This document shows, in pieces, positions 37,601 to 52,600 of a stretch of 64,000 bases of DNA. Under the pieces are notes generated by a model. It had not been told where the DNA came from. It made no database searches and was given only the letters and a program-made list of their open reading frames with translations. Source of the stretch: Echinococcus granulosus (Eukaryota > Platyhelminthes > Cestoda > Cyclophyllidea > Taeniidae); the NCBI RefSeq assembly GCF_000524195.1, contig NW_020170563.1, forward strand, positions 39,685 through 103,684, read 5' to 3'. The number at the start of each line of letters is the position of its first letter. Position 1 is the first letter of the stretch. Made by a program: the position numbers and the translations under genes.

Positions 37601-40600
37601 CTGGAATACATATTAGATCCATAATGTCTAGTCCCTGATTTACAAATTATTCGTCGGTGGAGCGGTGGAAGACTACCTCATACTGTGGTTTCTCGACGCC
37701 TCATTGTTGATAGGAACCTTCAGCGTAGATCCATAGTTAAGGCCCCGTTTTCCATCCTCCGACATCATGCTACGGGTGCGCTGTAACTCGCGTCTCGTCT
37801 CCATCAACTCATCTATCAGACGCTGTTCGCGAGCAGAGCTTCGATTTTCCTCTTGTAGCGTGACCGGAGAGACACGGAGAACGCTGCGGTTGTCCACTGA
37901 CAGTAGATCCACCTTAGACAGATTCGAGGTCAACTGACAACGAAAGAAGTGGCAGAGCGCTCTTAAACTACGTTATGGTACATTTAGAAGACGCTGCCAT
38001 TTTAACGTTTCCATGGGTTTAAACCTCTCCGTTACTGTATTAAAGTGCACGTAAACACTTGATTAAAGGACTCAAATTGGTGTTACACTAGAAAATCAAC
38101 TAAAAAAATTAAACACAGACAATAAAATGAATCACTCTATACGTTCATTCCCAAACTTATCAGATAAAGGGATTCGTGCTCGCGTTAATCCATACTTCGA
38201 AGTATTTCGAACCTCGTTGTCATCTTGCTAATTATCTATGGCAAAAAAATTAACAAAATAACTGAAGCAAATGCAAAGATGTAGTATATCACCAAAATTT
38301 GAGTTGTCAAATCTCATATTTTATTCAGGTGTTAACACACTTTGTTGTTTTGAAATTAGTTCTGGCCCAGTTTCTGATATATGTTCCAGCAAAAGGTCAA
38401 AACAAGTTTTGTGACGCAACAAAAATACATTCAATTGAACTGAAAATAATATCAGGAAGTTCTTTTATTCCATGATTCCATAATGTAAAACGAGACATTT
38501 TAGCATAGTATAACCATAAAATCCTCTTCTAAATATTTGTTTAACCTGAAGTTAAACGCTAATCAGAATAAGGGCAATTACTAATTGCCGATTAAACAAA
38601 TACAGTAGCTCCCATATCACTTTTATTTATTCATTCAGATGCTGGTTCCCCTTTTATCTACTCATTATTTTATTTGTTACTTTCTGCATACATTCATTCA
38701 CCCGTAATTCATTCATCCGTAAAATGTGATCAACTATTCGTTTCTACGTCCATCCACTGAATCATGCGTTTACTCGGTCATTCATTCACCTGTTCGTTCC
38801 AGACTCTACTTGACATTCGCGTTATGTTGCACTCCTCCTTCATAAAACTCGTTGAGTTTAATCCTAATTAAGACACGAGAGTTGTTAATCGGATAAAAAA
38901 TGAGTTGTTTTACAACGGATTTAATACTTCCAAACAAAATTTACAGTAACTTTGCAAAGTTCCAATTCTTGGAATGAATGTCAGCCAGAAGGTATTAGGG
39001 CTCGGGTTTGTTAAAGTCTGGAACAATGCACTCTTTGAAACGAATATATTAAAACCGTTTTGTTCATGCCCATTGGACCTATGACACAAGATGGCCTCTT
39101 TTTCCTTTGTTAACCGTAACCAGATCTATCAAGCAAACAATTATTTAACAATAAGAAAAATCGCTACGATTGGAAAGCATGCCTCAAATCAACATGTCAA
39201 AACGACTTGAACGCTAGGTTGTCCTCACCATGGGTTTTCGTCCTACCAAAATGAACACAATTACAATTCTCCACGAAAGAAAGTCGGTTTTCTTTGCAAA
39301 AATGGACGCAGATTTTCAACTAGTGCTAGTAGCGTTTTGGTGATGTTGCATGCATAAAACGAAATATGCAGCATCTTTTTTATGCAACGTTAAAAACGTG
39401 TATTCTCATTGTGATATTAATACTAAGTGCATCCTTTAACTCCTGCTAGAACTGGGATATTCATAGCTTAGAGAATAGGTAGTTTTGAACATGTTCTGAG
39501 GGTGGCTGAATTTTTAAGCAATCAATGGCTGCGTTGACAAAAAACCAAAAATTGTTTCACTCTTATCGTAAGCACACTTATCCGAGATGATGTATTTGGC
39601 AAGTTCAGCTGCCATAAGTGGTGAGTGCATGCGGTAAGGTCATATGACCCTGTCTGTTCTGCGCGTTCCTTTTGTGCGCATTTCTTTCCATTGGTGACAC
39701 GCCCTCCATGAGCGCTTATTTAACAATTCAGATAGTGTGACGGTCATTATGGAAACTAGATAAAGGCAGTTTGCAATTAAGTGTAATTGATATGAACCAA
39801 GATTTCGACAAAAAAGTGATACCCTGTGACGTCTTGCAATGAAAATCCAATAAGTTGAAACCTCAAGCGTTACACAGCTCATATGACGATTGATTGATTG
39901 CTTCAACTTCTAACATGCTGTCATTCTTCTTTCAACGTATTATTATCTAGTGGATAGTTAGAATATTTCATACCCTAAAAATGACTCACTGTTTCCTTTT
40001 AAATCCAATAAGTGGAAAAATGTACACTTCTTTACTCATGTAAATAATTGAAGTAATTGAGAACAGGGTAGTTTTATTAAAAGACCTCTACAAGGTACTA
40101 CTGACTGACAATTTGCACAAAAAAATATGTGTTAATGGATATGTGGTTCTAGAGGGGTGGACATGAAAACCATGAGAGACATCTTATTCGAAAAGGCAGT
40201 CGGTTGAATACTACTGTATGTATTGATGTTCACACTTACAAAAGTTTGCAGACGTGTCCTGCTCAACTTACCAGTGGAAAGGTGCACGAGTTTAACAGTA
40301 AGTGTTTACTTTATATGATTATCGAATAACTTAGCCTATCACCTTTTATTGGAAAGTATTTCCAAACTTGAATGAATTTTTCATTCATGAAATACTTTTA
40401 ACCAAACAACATTACATACGCATTTATTCTCCACTTAAAAGATTGTTCAGTAGTAATTTATGACTTGACTTATTGAGGTCACCAGTCAATTACTAACGAA
40501 AACTCACAGGGTAGCAATAAAGTAGTCACCTAAAAAAGGGCACCACTTTACCCACCGGTTTCTGGAGGTAAACATCCACAGGCTCGCGACCGCGCTTCAT

Positions 40601-43600
40601 ATGTCGTCTGATTAGGGTGGTGCTGTATCTACCGCCATCGCCACGAACTGTGCCGAGAGACGACCAGCGAGTCATGCTCGTGCGGTTGCTAAGGTTCTCG
40701 CGATGCCGCATCCGGTTGAGATCGTCCAATAGCCCATCAATCTCGGCGCTCACATGACCTCTGGACTCCGAGTAAGTCCTTGAGCGATAACCATCAAGCG
40801 TTTGGTAATTGGCTAATGGATGAAGGAAAGATGATAGATTAACAAAAAAGCGACACCAAGTTCTCATTAGACACACCTTAAGACCCACTAATTTCAAAGC
40901 ATCTCATCATTTTAGCGGCATTAACGAGAGCTTATCTACCATGCGATTCGAATGAAGCATCGAGACAAGTGAAATAAATTAGCTATACTCAGTACACTTC
41001 TTTATGTAGAAAAAAAGCTTGAGGTGGCCCCTTTGACAAACGCTTAATGCCACAGCCCTTCCTGCAAGAAAATGCCATTGCATCAGTGAAGTTGACCAAA
41101 TTTGTGATGATATCGCGTATTCTATTACCATACTTAAAACGTTAGTGTTGCATTTATTGTGAAAAGAATATTTAAATGAGAACTTAATAGTTATTCAAGA
41201 ACTTAGAAGTACAGATTTTGAAGTCTCTTATCAGTCCCATCTTCGAAGAGATGAAAAATATTGTATTAAACACATTTGTGCCTAAAAATCAGGGATATCA
41301 CAAAACCACTAGGTTCACTTCATCCTGTGTTTATGACTGGTTCCGATGTAGCTCAAGTCAATATAAAGGTAATTCTGACAGTAAAATGTTATACACTGGC
41401 AAGAAAGTGAAGAAAATCTATCAATTGATGAAAACCGGCACAGAAGAAGTGGTGGTATTGCCTGTACGAAGACAAATGTTTCAGAAGTGCTGGAGCATTG
41501 TCCTATATTTAGAAGCTGCACTCCGTATTGGCACAAAATGAATTAACTTTCAGCCACAACTTGCCTCAAATTTTCCGCATCTCTAGAAAGGCGTTTAACT
41601 TCATGAGGGTTTTAAAAATGACCTCAAGGTAATTGGAAAAGTAAGTGGTGCAAGCTTCGTATGGTTTCAGGTTAATACCCATATTTGAAAAATAGCTGCT
41701 CCTCTACCTCACCTGATGTTGCTTCATGCAAATATGAACAGGATAATTGGCTACGAATAAATGAGTCATCGAAATACGACGAAAAATTAGTTAGAAGTGT
41801 TTATCCGCATTCTGCAAGTTCAACTCTACCGGAGAACAAAAGCTAATCGTTATCAGGCGCTAAACTAGTAATTCAATAGCATTTTATTCTCCCTAATGTT
41901 ATTGGTTTCTCAAGAGACTACCGGAGGTGAGTGGTTTTCGTGGTAAATCTGCGAAACTGCGCGCCTCGAAAACTTACTAATAATAGCAATCTTTGGAAGC
42001 GTAGATATAAGGCCCTATTTGCCATTTAGCGCTAGGGCTGAATGCCACTGTTTTAAGCGACCACACTAATTATCAGAAAGGCTCTTTCTCCCTCTTGTTA
42101 GCTGCGAATACACCCACACGAAGATAGCCCAGCCGAAGGAGGAAAATGGGTTTGGGAAATGAATAAAGTGCCAACTACTTCATGGGATAATCTCTTCAGG
42201 TAAACCTCATTTGTGGGAAGGTGTAAGGACTAGATGGATAATTTATCCGCGCAATTTCAAGCCACTCTTATACTAGTCCATATGTTCTGCATTATGTTTG
42301 ATTTTCAACTTGCAGTAGAAACATTCCCATCATTCCGTTATAATGTTAGGTCTGGGCGTTGCTGCTACGGGCACTGGTATAAGGAAGATTCAAAAAGGAC
42401 AATGCATCGACTCCCCAAAATAGAGCGTAATTTTTTGTTCACAGTTTATAGCAACAAACTCATATGCTGCACTTGTTCTTGCAGCTGTTGATAAGGTCGT
42501 GCAGGAAATGGTCCAGAAGGGCTTCATTAATAAGTCACACTATCAACATGTTTGTTAATACTTATTGGGAAATCGTTTTTTTTCCGTGAGCCATCATTTT
42601 TCCTCAGTTAGGTATCTTGCCGAATTGTGAGAAACTTTAGAGCCTTTAACGGCTTTACTTCAGTTAAGCAGTTGGTTCAAGTATGCCAACTACACGACCT
42701 TCATATAAGATAAATGTGCTCTTTCTTATTTGAGTTGAATTTTCAAAAATATGCATGCCACAAGCATTCGCAACTCTCATATCACAAGGTACAAATACCA
42801 CCCTTGGATATTGCAGGCCGCTCTTATGGCTTACCCCCTGACTCTTCCACCGGATCGTTCACCTGATGATGACTTTTGATGACCATTGATGACCTTTTAC
42901 TGACCCTAATATACAAAGCCATAGAAAGTACATATTCGCACAGATTTGGTGCTTTGTTCAGCCCAAAATCCCTTTCCACCTGAGGCTTAATCCATCTGAC
43001 TAATTATCGCTGCTAGTTTTGATCATAAACGACAATGTAGTCCATACGTTTTTGGGATTTGCACTTTACTTAAAAATAATGATTTCATCGATAAAGTTGT
43101 TTACTTAGATGTTCTTCTAGAAATGGATTCTAGAGGGCAACTTGAGTCGCACACATCCGAAACCCCGGCTTTTTATCCGAGCTCACATGATGCAAATAAG
43201 TTACAGATGTTCATTAGTATTTTATGCTAACGATGACATCACTACGTTGTTTGTTTGAAACAGATTGGCCGAATTTAAAGCATGACAAAGTGAATGCAGA
43301 ACGCTTTTGGATTGATGATAATTGCATTTTTGGTTTTGAGTAACCTTTGAATTGGTCAAATAAATTTATAACTAATGGTCTCATATTAGTAAAACACATC
43401 CAGACTGACATGATCAATTTCCTTATGCCATAGTGCTCAATTGTTTCCAGGATATTCACATGCTTCCAGAGTTGAAAATTCGAACATGTTTAATGGTTTA
43501 AAGCGTTACAAATTACCAAGGTTATGATAGTCGACTCACATAATTTAATCACAGCTAAAATTTAACAAAACAACTAAATTCCATTCCATTTTCAAGTCCA

Positions 43601-46600
43601 CCATGAGAAGTTTGACAACGAATAGACGTTGCTCTTGGCACTACTATTTGACTTTCACAGGATCATTTAGTTTTAAACTAGAAAAAAATGTTTCGCACCC
43701 TTAAGTCTCCAAAATCTGACATCCAACTGTGTGATAATTAAAAATTCATAAATTGAAACGATGGATTTTACTTGGGGATGGTCGGAAATGTTTCAGTGGA
43801 ACTGCTCCTTATCATACACTTTGCATGACCCAGGGATGGATTGTCAACAACTTTCACTGCTGCATCACTCCTAGCGTTGGGACTCTCTTGAGTTGCCAGG
43901 GTTAGAGACATTGGGAAGGCATTTGATACTAGGTCAGACCAGAAATATCATAGTCAAATTGGGTGATTTGTCTAAACAGGAATAGAAACTAAATAAAAAT
44001 TGCGTGCAGTCCTTTTACAATGTTCACAACAATTTTATTAATTAACATTCCCTTGTATCAACCCAAACCTAATTACCAACAGCCCTCAAAATATCAGCAA
44101 ACAGTGGTGATTTCGTATATAAGGAACCTTTCAAGGCTCCCGCGTCCGAGTGCCAACGCCCTAATAACATCCATCCCCTCGAGTCTAAGTACAAAACCAA
44201 GAACCTGGCACACGCGGGTACAGAGGTGGGGAAAAGGGCCCAAAACCCAATGTGACATTACATTATTGGCAGTGTACAGTGGAAGGTTGCCTGCCACCTC
44301 CTTTTCCCCACAGATCTGCAAAATAGCTGCTATTTTGGGCGTTGCCAATGTCCTTGAAGAGGGAGGAATACGAGCAACATGATTGGTTGGACTGGGGTTA
44401 TTTGGGTGGGTGGATGTTTGATCCTATTCCTGGTATTGCAGCAAATGCCAAGACTGCTTAGCTAGAATCACTGAATCATAAATTTTACACTGCAGAACCT
44501 AGTTTATGGCTTCAAAGAGAAACTATCCCGGGCACAATCAATATGGAAATATAATTAAAAGTAACTTTTAATAACTGGCTTTGTGTTTGTTCAAAATTCT
44601 TTTTCGAATAAGGGCTAATATTTACTACTTTATTCCAAATGTTTGAGAAATTATGCGTAAGCATTAACTTACCTGGAACCCAAAACTGGTAACAGTCGAT
44701 GTCAAGTGATGCCAGATATCGGCAAAATATTTGCCAATATGACAGATGTGCGCCAGTGGGTCATCCTGCTACTGTAAAGCTTATATGATTCATTTTCAAC
44801 AAGCAGTTTTATTTCATAATTGGGATTTTGGGAGAATAAACAAGATTTTTAAAAGAAATAAGGTATATTTAGCAATTTTATGTATTATTATTAAATGAAG
44901 CTGTTTTATTGAACCGGTTCGAGATATAAGACAGCTTTCCACTACCACTATCCAAATGTTTGCTTGAAGACTCCAACAGTTAATTAAAATAGGTTAAAGG
45001 AAATGAAGTTATTTTTAGTATAGTGTAGTTACCTCATATAGATTGTAAATTACAAAGTATTCTCCTTGATCGTTCGATGACGATTGAAAATTCAATATAA
45101 ATAGCTCCAGTTTAAAATTCGATTATCGAAAAATGCGATTGAAAAGTTATATTTTATGATAAAACTTACCCTAGCTGAGCAACATCTATACCTTATCGCC
45201 ACTAACAGGTGTCCTCCAAACTTTGTTGTGAGGGCTATTAGCAATAACATTTATTTACATTTTATTCACTCAAACAATCATGAGTTAGTCGAATTTGAAG
45301 AAGATGCAGAAGGTCAAATATGTATGCCCCAAATTTGCTAAAATCTATCATCAGCCACCTTCGATATTACTGCTTAATCTACGATAGAGTCCAAGAAAAC
45401 ACGGTTGATTGCTGACCACTGATTAAACGATGCATATCACTCTGAAAGTGCACATACTTTGGCAGTGAAGTCAAAATTAGCATAGCTTTCTTGCAGAAAG
45501 GGTAGTTTCCTCTACTTCGATGCCAGGGATTCAATGACTCGGGCAGAAGTTCACCCAGATGAATAGTATGACACCTCAGGATTAGCAGCATAGAAAAATC
45601 CACTCTTTTAAGTTTTGGCCAAAATTTCCGCTGACATTTAAACCAGAGATTTCCCTTCGTCTAGCACCTTTATTTTCCTCACTCTGATCACATTTTCATT
45701 TCATATACTGACATTTACTCTGGCCGCACAGAGACAGCGATGTGCCATGTGTGTGAGCGATAAGTGGGTATAGAAATTGAATAAGTGCCCATATTCTTTT
45801 CTCCATCTCATACCGGTGCAGAAAACCAAACAACCATGGTTTCGTTCTGATGGCGTTTGCCAGTTGGTAGTTAACAGTCGGAAACTCATAAATAATGGCA
45901 ATAATAGCACGAGTGTCTACAAAAACATTTGAAACTAGAAAAAGAGCAGAAATGTGTAGCACAAAGCCAAATAAATTTTGACAAGCACTCGCATGTAGAA
46001 CCCTAAATCTACATTCCAGTTTTACTTTATCCTGCTCGAATATGACAATGATAGAACATTGGTATAAATGTTTACCACTAAACATTGTAGGCGATTGAGT
46101 TAAGGTGGCGTATGTGAGTACGAATGCTGCCCGAAAAGCCAGGACTTTTAAACCTGCCTTCTGATCTTGTGGAAGACTGTGATCGCTGTCCTTCAACCCA
46201 CGACCTCTTGATGAAACTGCCACCGGACTTCCTCATTCCATCCAACTTGGAAGAATGCTTCAAATCCAGCGGCCCGTGCAAATTTCCTCCACTATCGAGA
46301 TCTACAAAAAGAATAAACCAAAGCACTGAAGTCAGACATAAACAAGGCTTTGTAGAGGTTAAGGGACTGCTTCAAAGCTCACACATATCAGCCCTAGAAA
46401 CATCCTGTTCATAGGGTTGAAAAAAGCATTGACAGCAAGTTGTATATGTAGGAAAGATTTTATCCCTCCTACTCCACCTCTTCTTCGTTCTAGACCGCTC
46501 CAGAACGCTCTGAAGGCTGGCGCACAGCCTCCAAATCCGTGTCTCCAAGTCCGTCTTCTCTGTTGAAGACGATGCGTCATGAGGAGCAGCATTCCTCACA

Positions 46601-49600
46601 TGATCGATTACTTGAAATCGATACGTGGGTCCTCTGGAATATGGCCATGCATGTTCCCTTACAGAGGCTTCGGTGCCTTGACGCACCTCGAACATATTCC
46701 GCGAAATAAAACTGGATGTGCTTGTGTGTGTGTGGGTGTTTATTGTGACTGCGCCCACGCGCGCATACTTTTAATTGGCCAATTGCAACTGTCCATGCAC
46801 ACACATTCAATTGACCTGCTGCTGAAGTCGTTCCTTTCCACAATGTTGTTCACAATCATGTTCTTTTCATTCGTAGGAAATTAGCAATCGATATTCTAAG
46901 TTACTCAAATCGATATGCAGTCATCCAGTATGTGTAAAATTTGTCCAAACCTTTTCTCGGTTTCGTCGCGTGTATGTTAGCGTAGTTATGCATGAGTATG
47001 AAATTGTGTTGTAAATTGAAGTTTCAAGGAGAGGCCACAGGGTGGATCGTAAATAGTGAGCGTATGTGTATGCATAGGGTCGCCTTGCTCTTTATGCCAT
47101 GCTAGCATGTGCACAGCAACACCGCCTACTTACTAGCAAAAGTAGCGCGCTTTTTTCGCGTAAGTTGTCAACGTCAAACTGGATGGGTTATGTGGGGATC
47201 TAAATTGGAGGCAGTGGAGGCAAAATACATTAGCGAATTCCCTAATTAATTGTTGCTTTGACAGCAAATTTCTTTGTTTTTACGGCGATATGATGACTAT
47301 GATAATGCCTCGAAAACAGGTCACTTCAAAGAATGTTGACATGCTGGCAGATGTTTATACATTGATATATTTGGAATAGTCAGTGCCAGACATGAGTTAT
47401 AACACCTGTAATAAAGCTAACTTCACGAGAGTTTCAGGCATCATTATGGCGCACAGTAATGAAGTAAACTCGAAAAATTTTTTACAATTCTTCCTCAACA
47501 ATATGATTAGTAAATCTTAGAGTCCATATTTATTTTAAACATAGAAAGCCTCATCAGAAATAATTTCTGTTCATGTTTTATTGGATCATGTCTGTTTCTA
47601 TGGTACTAGACACATATTTGAAGTAAATAAAGTTGGATAAGGTTATCCGAGTATTTGTAGTGATTGTTACTTGCATTAACTACTATGGATCCTTCTTTTC
47701 AGTCAGATGATATTATTATTATTTATTATTATTATTCAAATAAAAACTGTTGAGATGTAGAGTAGTCTTTCAGAGCGGAGCATTGGATTTCTCAATAACT
47801 CTTAAAAAATGGTATTTACATAAATGTGAATGAAGTGCCAGATGGCATTTAAGGACATTCATGAAGGCTAATTTTAGCTACCAAGACAAGGCGAACCCCT
47901 CTTTGACGTCTCCCACTAAAAATTGTGATCTAAGTGAAAAGTGGCGTAGAGAATGGTCAGGTTTTTGGGAAGGAAAAATCTCACTAACAATTCGCCACCC
48001 AAATATGTGGATAAGCAGTAGAGTCGCGCCAAAATCGTCTAATCTTTACTTCAAATGAGACGAAGTCTGCGTTATTTTACTGAGTGTTATTCACAACTTA
48101 ACTATCTTATTAACTGAGTTCTATTTATTTATTTGTTTTTATTCAGAGCGTAAGCCCTTTCGGATTTTTTAGTTTTCGCTACCCCAGTAAATCGTAGACG
48201 TTTGCTGCGTAGAAAGTGGAAGTAGTGCTCCACTTTGAAAGTGGCTACTTTGGTTATACTACTGCCATTAAAGAGTTGAGGAATTCAGTAGCTACTTTAT
48301 TTCGAAACTTGGTCGCGGGTAGCAGTAATGGTAATTCGAAAAAAATTGATTTGCATCGAGGTCGCACTTTTTCACCATCTTTCACGCATCTCGTCAGCTG
48401 AAAGTTGCGGTCGCGGTGGAATGTACTTTCCAAGGTCAATTTTCCCATGGTGTGTTGATAAAAGTACACAAGGTGGAGGAAGTTGTAGCAATGGCATATC
48501 CTCCCCCAAACGAAGGCTATGTGCTGCACTTCACAAATGCCAATGTTAATGGTGCCAATGGCCATTAAGCAATCTGATTTGATTTGATCTAAGCAGTCGA
48601 AGAAAACATGGAAGTACACATTTTGGCACCGGCGATGGTTAGGTTCGCAAAAGAAGATGGATGTCTCCTGTTCAGATAAGATGCGTACCACCGCAGGCAT
48701 ACGATCGCAACATTAAAATCGAATGCATTTTCTAACTTGAAACGATGTAATTACTTGAACCTCTATAAGTTCTATTGGTCTAACTTCAGTGTGAGGTTAA
48801 ACAAGTATTTGTTATGTATTTAATCAAATAATGTCCAGGACTGGATATTTGCATCATTGATCAAGTGGAATATCGTTAAAGTTCTATGTCATTAAGCAGT
48901 CCCACTCGTGATTATGCAAATTCCACAAAACAAAAATCTAATTCGATGAAAGGGCGATCAGTCGAATAGATCGGAATGGAAATCAAAAACCTAGTTGTGC
49001 AAACTAATAAGCACTCGTTCCACTAAAATGGGTCGGAAACTCCGGCATTTGATACAGCACTGTTTTCATTTACTTTTAAGAAAAGATGCGTTTGTTTTAT
49101 CTTAAATGATAAGTATCTAACTGGAACTATCCCCAATTTCAGGAATTCTTTTTAAAGCAAGGTCAGAGTCATCAATCTCCAAGTTTTGGAAATGACTTCT
49201 AACAAGTGCGTTACCAGCGTCATATACGTGTGACGTCCAAATTTCCTTACCTGACTTTACACATCAGATAATATGTTCTCCAGAGGTTAAACGAAATCAA
49301 ATAGTGAAATAGACATAAGCTATTCTATCTCTTCTCGAAGGATAATTGACGAGTGATGTAATTTAAGGTTAATAAAAAAACCCACACACTCAAGAGGAAC
49401 GTCCCATCACGTAATGGCATTAAGAGAACTCCATACCATTGTAGATGGAGCATAAGCAGATTTAATGTCGCGGAATAACCTTATACTACCTAAGCTATGT
49501 AACGGATGCCGCTTTTGCATTGGAAATCTGAGAAATTATTACATATTTAATAACCTACACATTAAAAAATTCACCCAAATGGGGTATGGGAAAAAGAACT

Positions 49601-52600
49601 TTTGAATCACAGGTTCTTTGACAAGTCTACCTCTCTTTATAAACGCCTTGCCACCTTGTTAATATTAATAGTGATTCGAAATGACGATTTGGCTCCGTTA
49701 CGTATTCGATATATTAAACTTAGATTAAGGAAAAACACCTTAGAGTATTATAGAGGCCTTTTCATTCATTAATTTGGGCTTATTTCTCTTAGCAGAGTAA
49801 CAAAAGTACATGGGAAACAGTGCTTTCCACATTTAAACCACATTTATTTACTCACAACGGGGCTGATCGCAATCATCATGGCTTACCAATCATGAACGAC
49901 TTGGATGCATCACACCGCAAGGCCCACGAAGGAAAGAGAACTTACAAGGAACAATCGTTCAGAGACGCTTGATTATCTCTTGGAAAGGAAAAGTTAGGGG
50001 AGGAGATTCNNNNNNNNNNNNNNNNNNNNNNNNNNNNNNNNNNNNNNNNNNNNNNNNNNNNNNNNNNNNNNNNNNNNNNNNNNNNNNNNNNNNNNNNNNN
50101 NNNNNNNNNGGTTAATGCAATGAAATAGCCAGATAATTTAAAAATGCTTCCATCATCAAGTAGTTATGATCATTTTGCACACGTTTTAACAAGCGAATTT
50201 TCAATGCTTTTAAAACACGGTGAAAATATGGAAGGTGACGGAAACGACTTAAACAAACGAATTGGTTATTCCTGTAATTGCTTTGAATTCTTAAACGGAG
50301 TATATAGGATGAAGTGAGCATTTAGTAAAACAAAATTTTTAATCAATAACTATAGAATTTCTGAATTACTCCTTTCATCGAAATAGGTCATTCTTACGTT
50401 GCAAGACAAAACAAATCCCAAAAATGTATTGTGTTCAAATGTCACTTTTTCCAAAAAAGAATTTTTATATCGCTAGTTCATGTTTAGTTATATTTTTAAT
50501 AATGCTAGATTATAAACAATTTTAGGACGAGAAACTGCTGTTTCTGGGATTCCCTCCTTTAGCGAGCTCATCATTGGGGTCACCAAGGCAAACCGACCAT
50601 CCGAGTCTGACACGACTACTGGAAACGAGCACGCTAAATATTGCTCGAAAAGTAAGCATTCGTAATCGTTCACCGATCGAAAGCATCCTATGCCTTCATT
50701 CTTGGATCCAAATCCAGCTAGTTTGGTTTGAACACGATCCGATGCAACTAACCTTGGGAGATAAAATTGGAGTAGCACAGATATGCGACACTGGTGGTAT
50801 GAGAATTAATATAGGGGCGAAATATTTCAGTCAATTTACAGGATAAATGAAACAAGAACGGGTTGAATAATGTTTGATTCCCATATTTCCGTAACGTATG
50901 TGTGGCCTTTTGTGATAAAGTGCGTCAAAAATTTTGGCGATTAATTGGAAAGAAAGGCAGCTGTTGACATGTAGAGTCCTATGTTTCATTGTTCAAACTG
51001 GAAGCACCGCTTAATTTTCTCCTCCTTTCTCTTTCTACTTCGATTCATAACCTTTTAACCGAGTAAGTCACGCATATGTGAAGTGTAAGTTCAGGTAAGA
51101 AAATTGGGCGTTACTAGCACATATATATGCATGTACATAGATATATATATGTGCCCATTCATTCATTCCTGCATTCACGTGATGTTTCAAGCCGAGTGAA
51201 AATAGGTTGCCAGAATTTTGTGAAACTGTTTTTAAAATTGCTTTGAAAAATCACTGTTGAAATTTGTGCTATTTTTATATTTATCACTTAACAAATCAGA
51301 ATCCGTGACAAATTGAAACGACTAAGGAGTGAAAAGTTGAAAACGAAATGCATACACACCATAATTCAATAAAAAAGAACAAAATATAGGATTTTAAACA
51401 TCCCGCGGGATTTCCAGAAACAGTCTCAGTGTTCAATGATCGAGTGACTGATTATTTAATTGAGAAAGATAACAAAGTCCAAATAAAGGTGACTCATAAA
51501 TTTGCAACAATTTTTAGCTTAAAGACGTTCAGCATTTTCTAATCCAAGTATTTGATCGCAAAAATAAGGATGTGTTTTTAAGTGCCATCCTTGATTAGAT
51601 TACATTAAGACAAGTAGAATCGAACAAAGAGCTTCATTCTTTTGTAATGAAAGAAGCATCAGCCATACCACATATTCTTCTCTTCCCCTATGAAAATTCA
51701 TTTCACAGAGATATGGTTGCAAAAAATACACCTAACCTTTTACCACGGGTCCATCTTAAGGGGTAAGTTGGTTACTGGGGTGCATCTGAACTATTATTGA
51801 AAAAAATAAAATGGGATGGAGCTCACCCATTCAATTATCGGCTTGCATCTCTGCTACTAAACAGCTGGCAATTGTGAAGATGCTGTTTAACTTTGTCAGT
51901 GCTCATTACAATAAAACCTTAAAACAAGATGAGAAGTAAATGAATTCGTTTCATTCCTTCCAAAGACTAAGTAATATCTTCGGGGACACTTTTTTATTCA
52001 TAAATTTGGGAAAATGATTTGAATGGCTTTCTTGTTTGCTGTGTGGTCGATTTAAGGGAAGGTACCAATATCACAAAGACTAACCTTTAACGTTGATAAT
52101 CTCACCATAAGCCTCGTATATACCCGTGACATCCCAAGTTCATTACCTGGGTCCGAAGTTACACTCACAAGACACATGCTCTTTACCCATTTAACAATAG
52201 CTACGAACACCAAATTGTGTGCAGACGAGTTTAAAATAATAAAATAAGGTGAGAGGGTTGTTGAGTCGAGGAGCAAAGTAACCTTTCCTTGGATTTTGAG
52301 TAACAACAAAATTGATCAGAAAATTAGTGACAAGTAGCACCATTTGAGAAACAGATATTTTGGTTGTAGTGATCAATGTTCCTTCAAAATCTTGGGAGCG
52401 AATGGTCTAACTACTGTTAATATGGCCACTTTTGTAGATGTTTTCTAGATGTTATGCAACAAATTAATCAGGTCTGAACTTTTCGACTGACCTATTCTGC
52501 TTGAAAGAATGGATCTACCATATGGAGTGAAGATGGATCCAAAACCCATAAATAGCATGAATTAATAATGATGGAGCGGCGTCTTACTGTAGGATGGATA

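Noticed and set aside
45696..46223. 175-codon minus-strand frame overlapping tensin exon 3
   Set aside because: It is a shifted-frame shadow of exon 3 that runs on into the intron; exon 3's own frame fits both neighbours.
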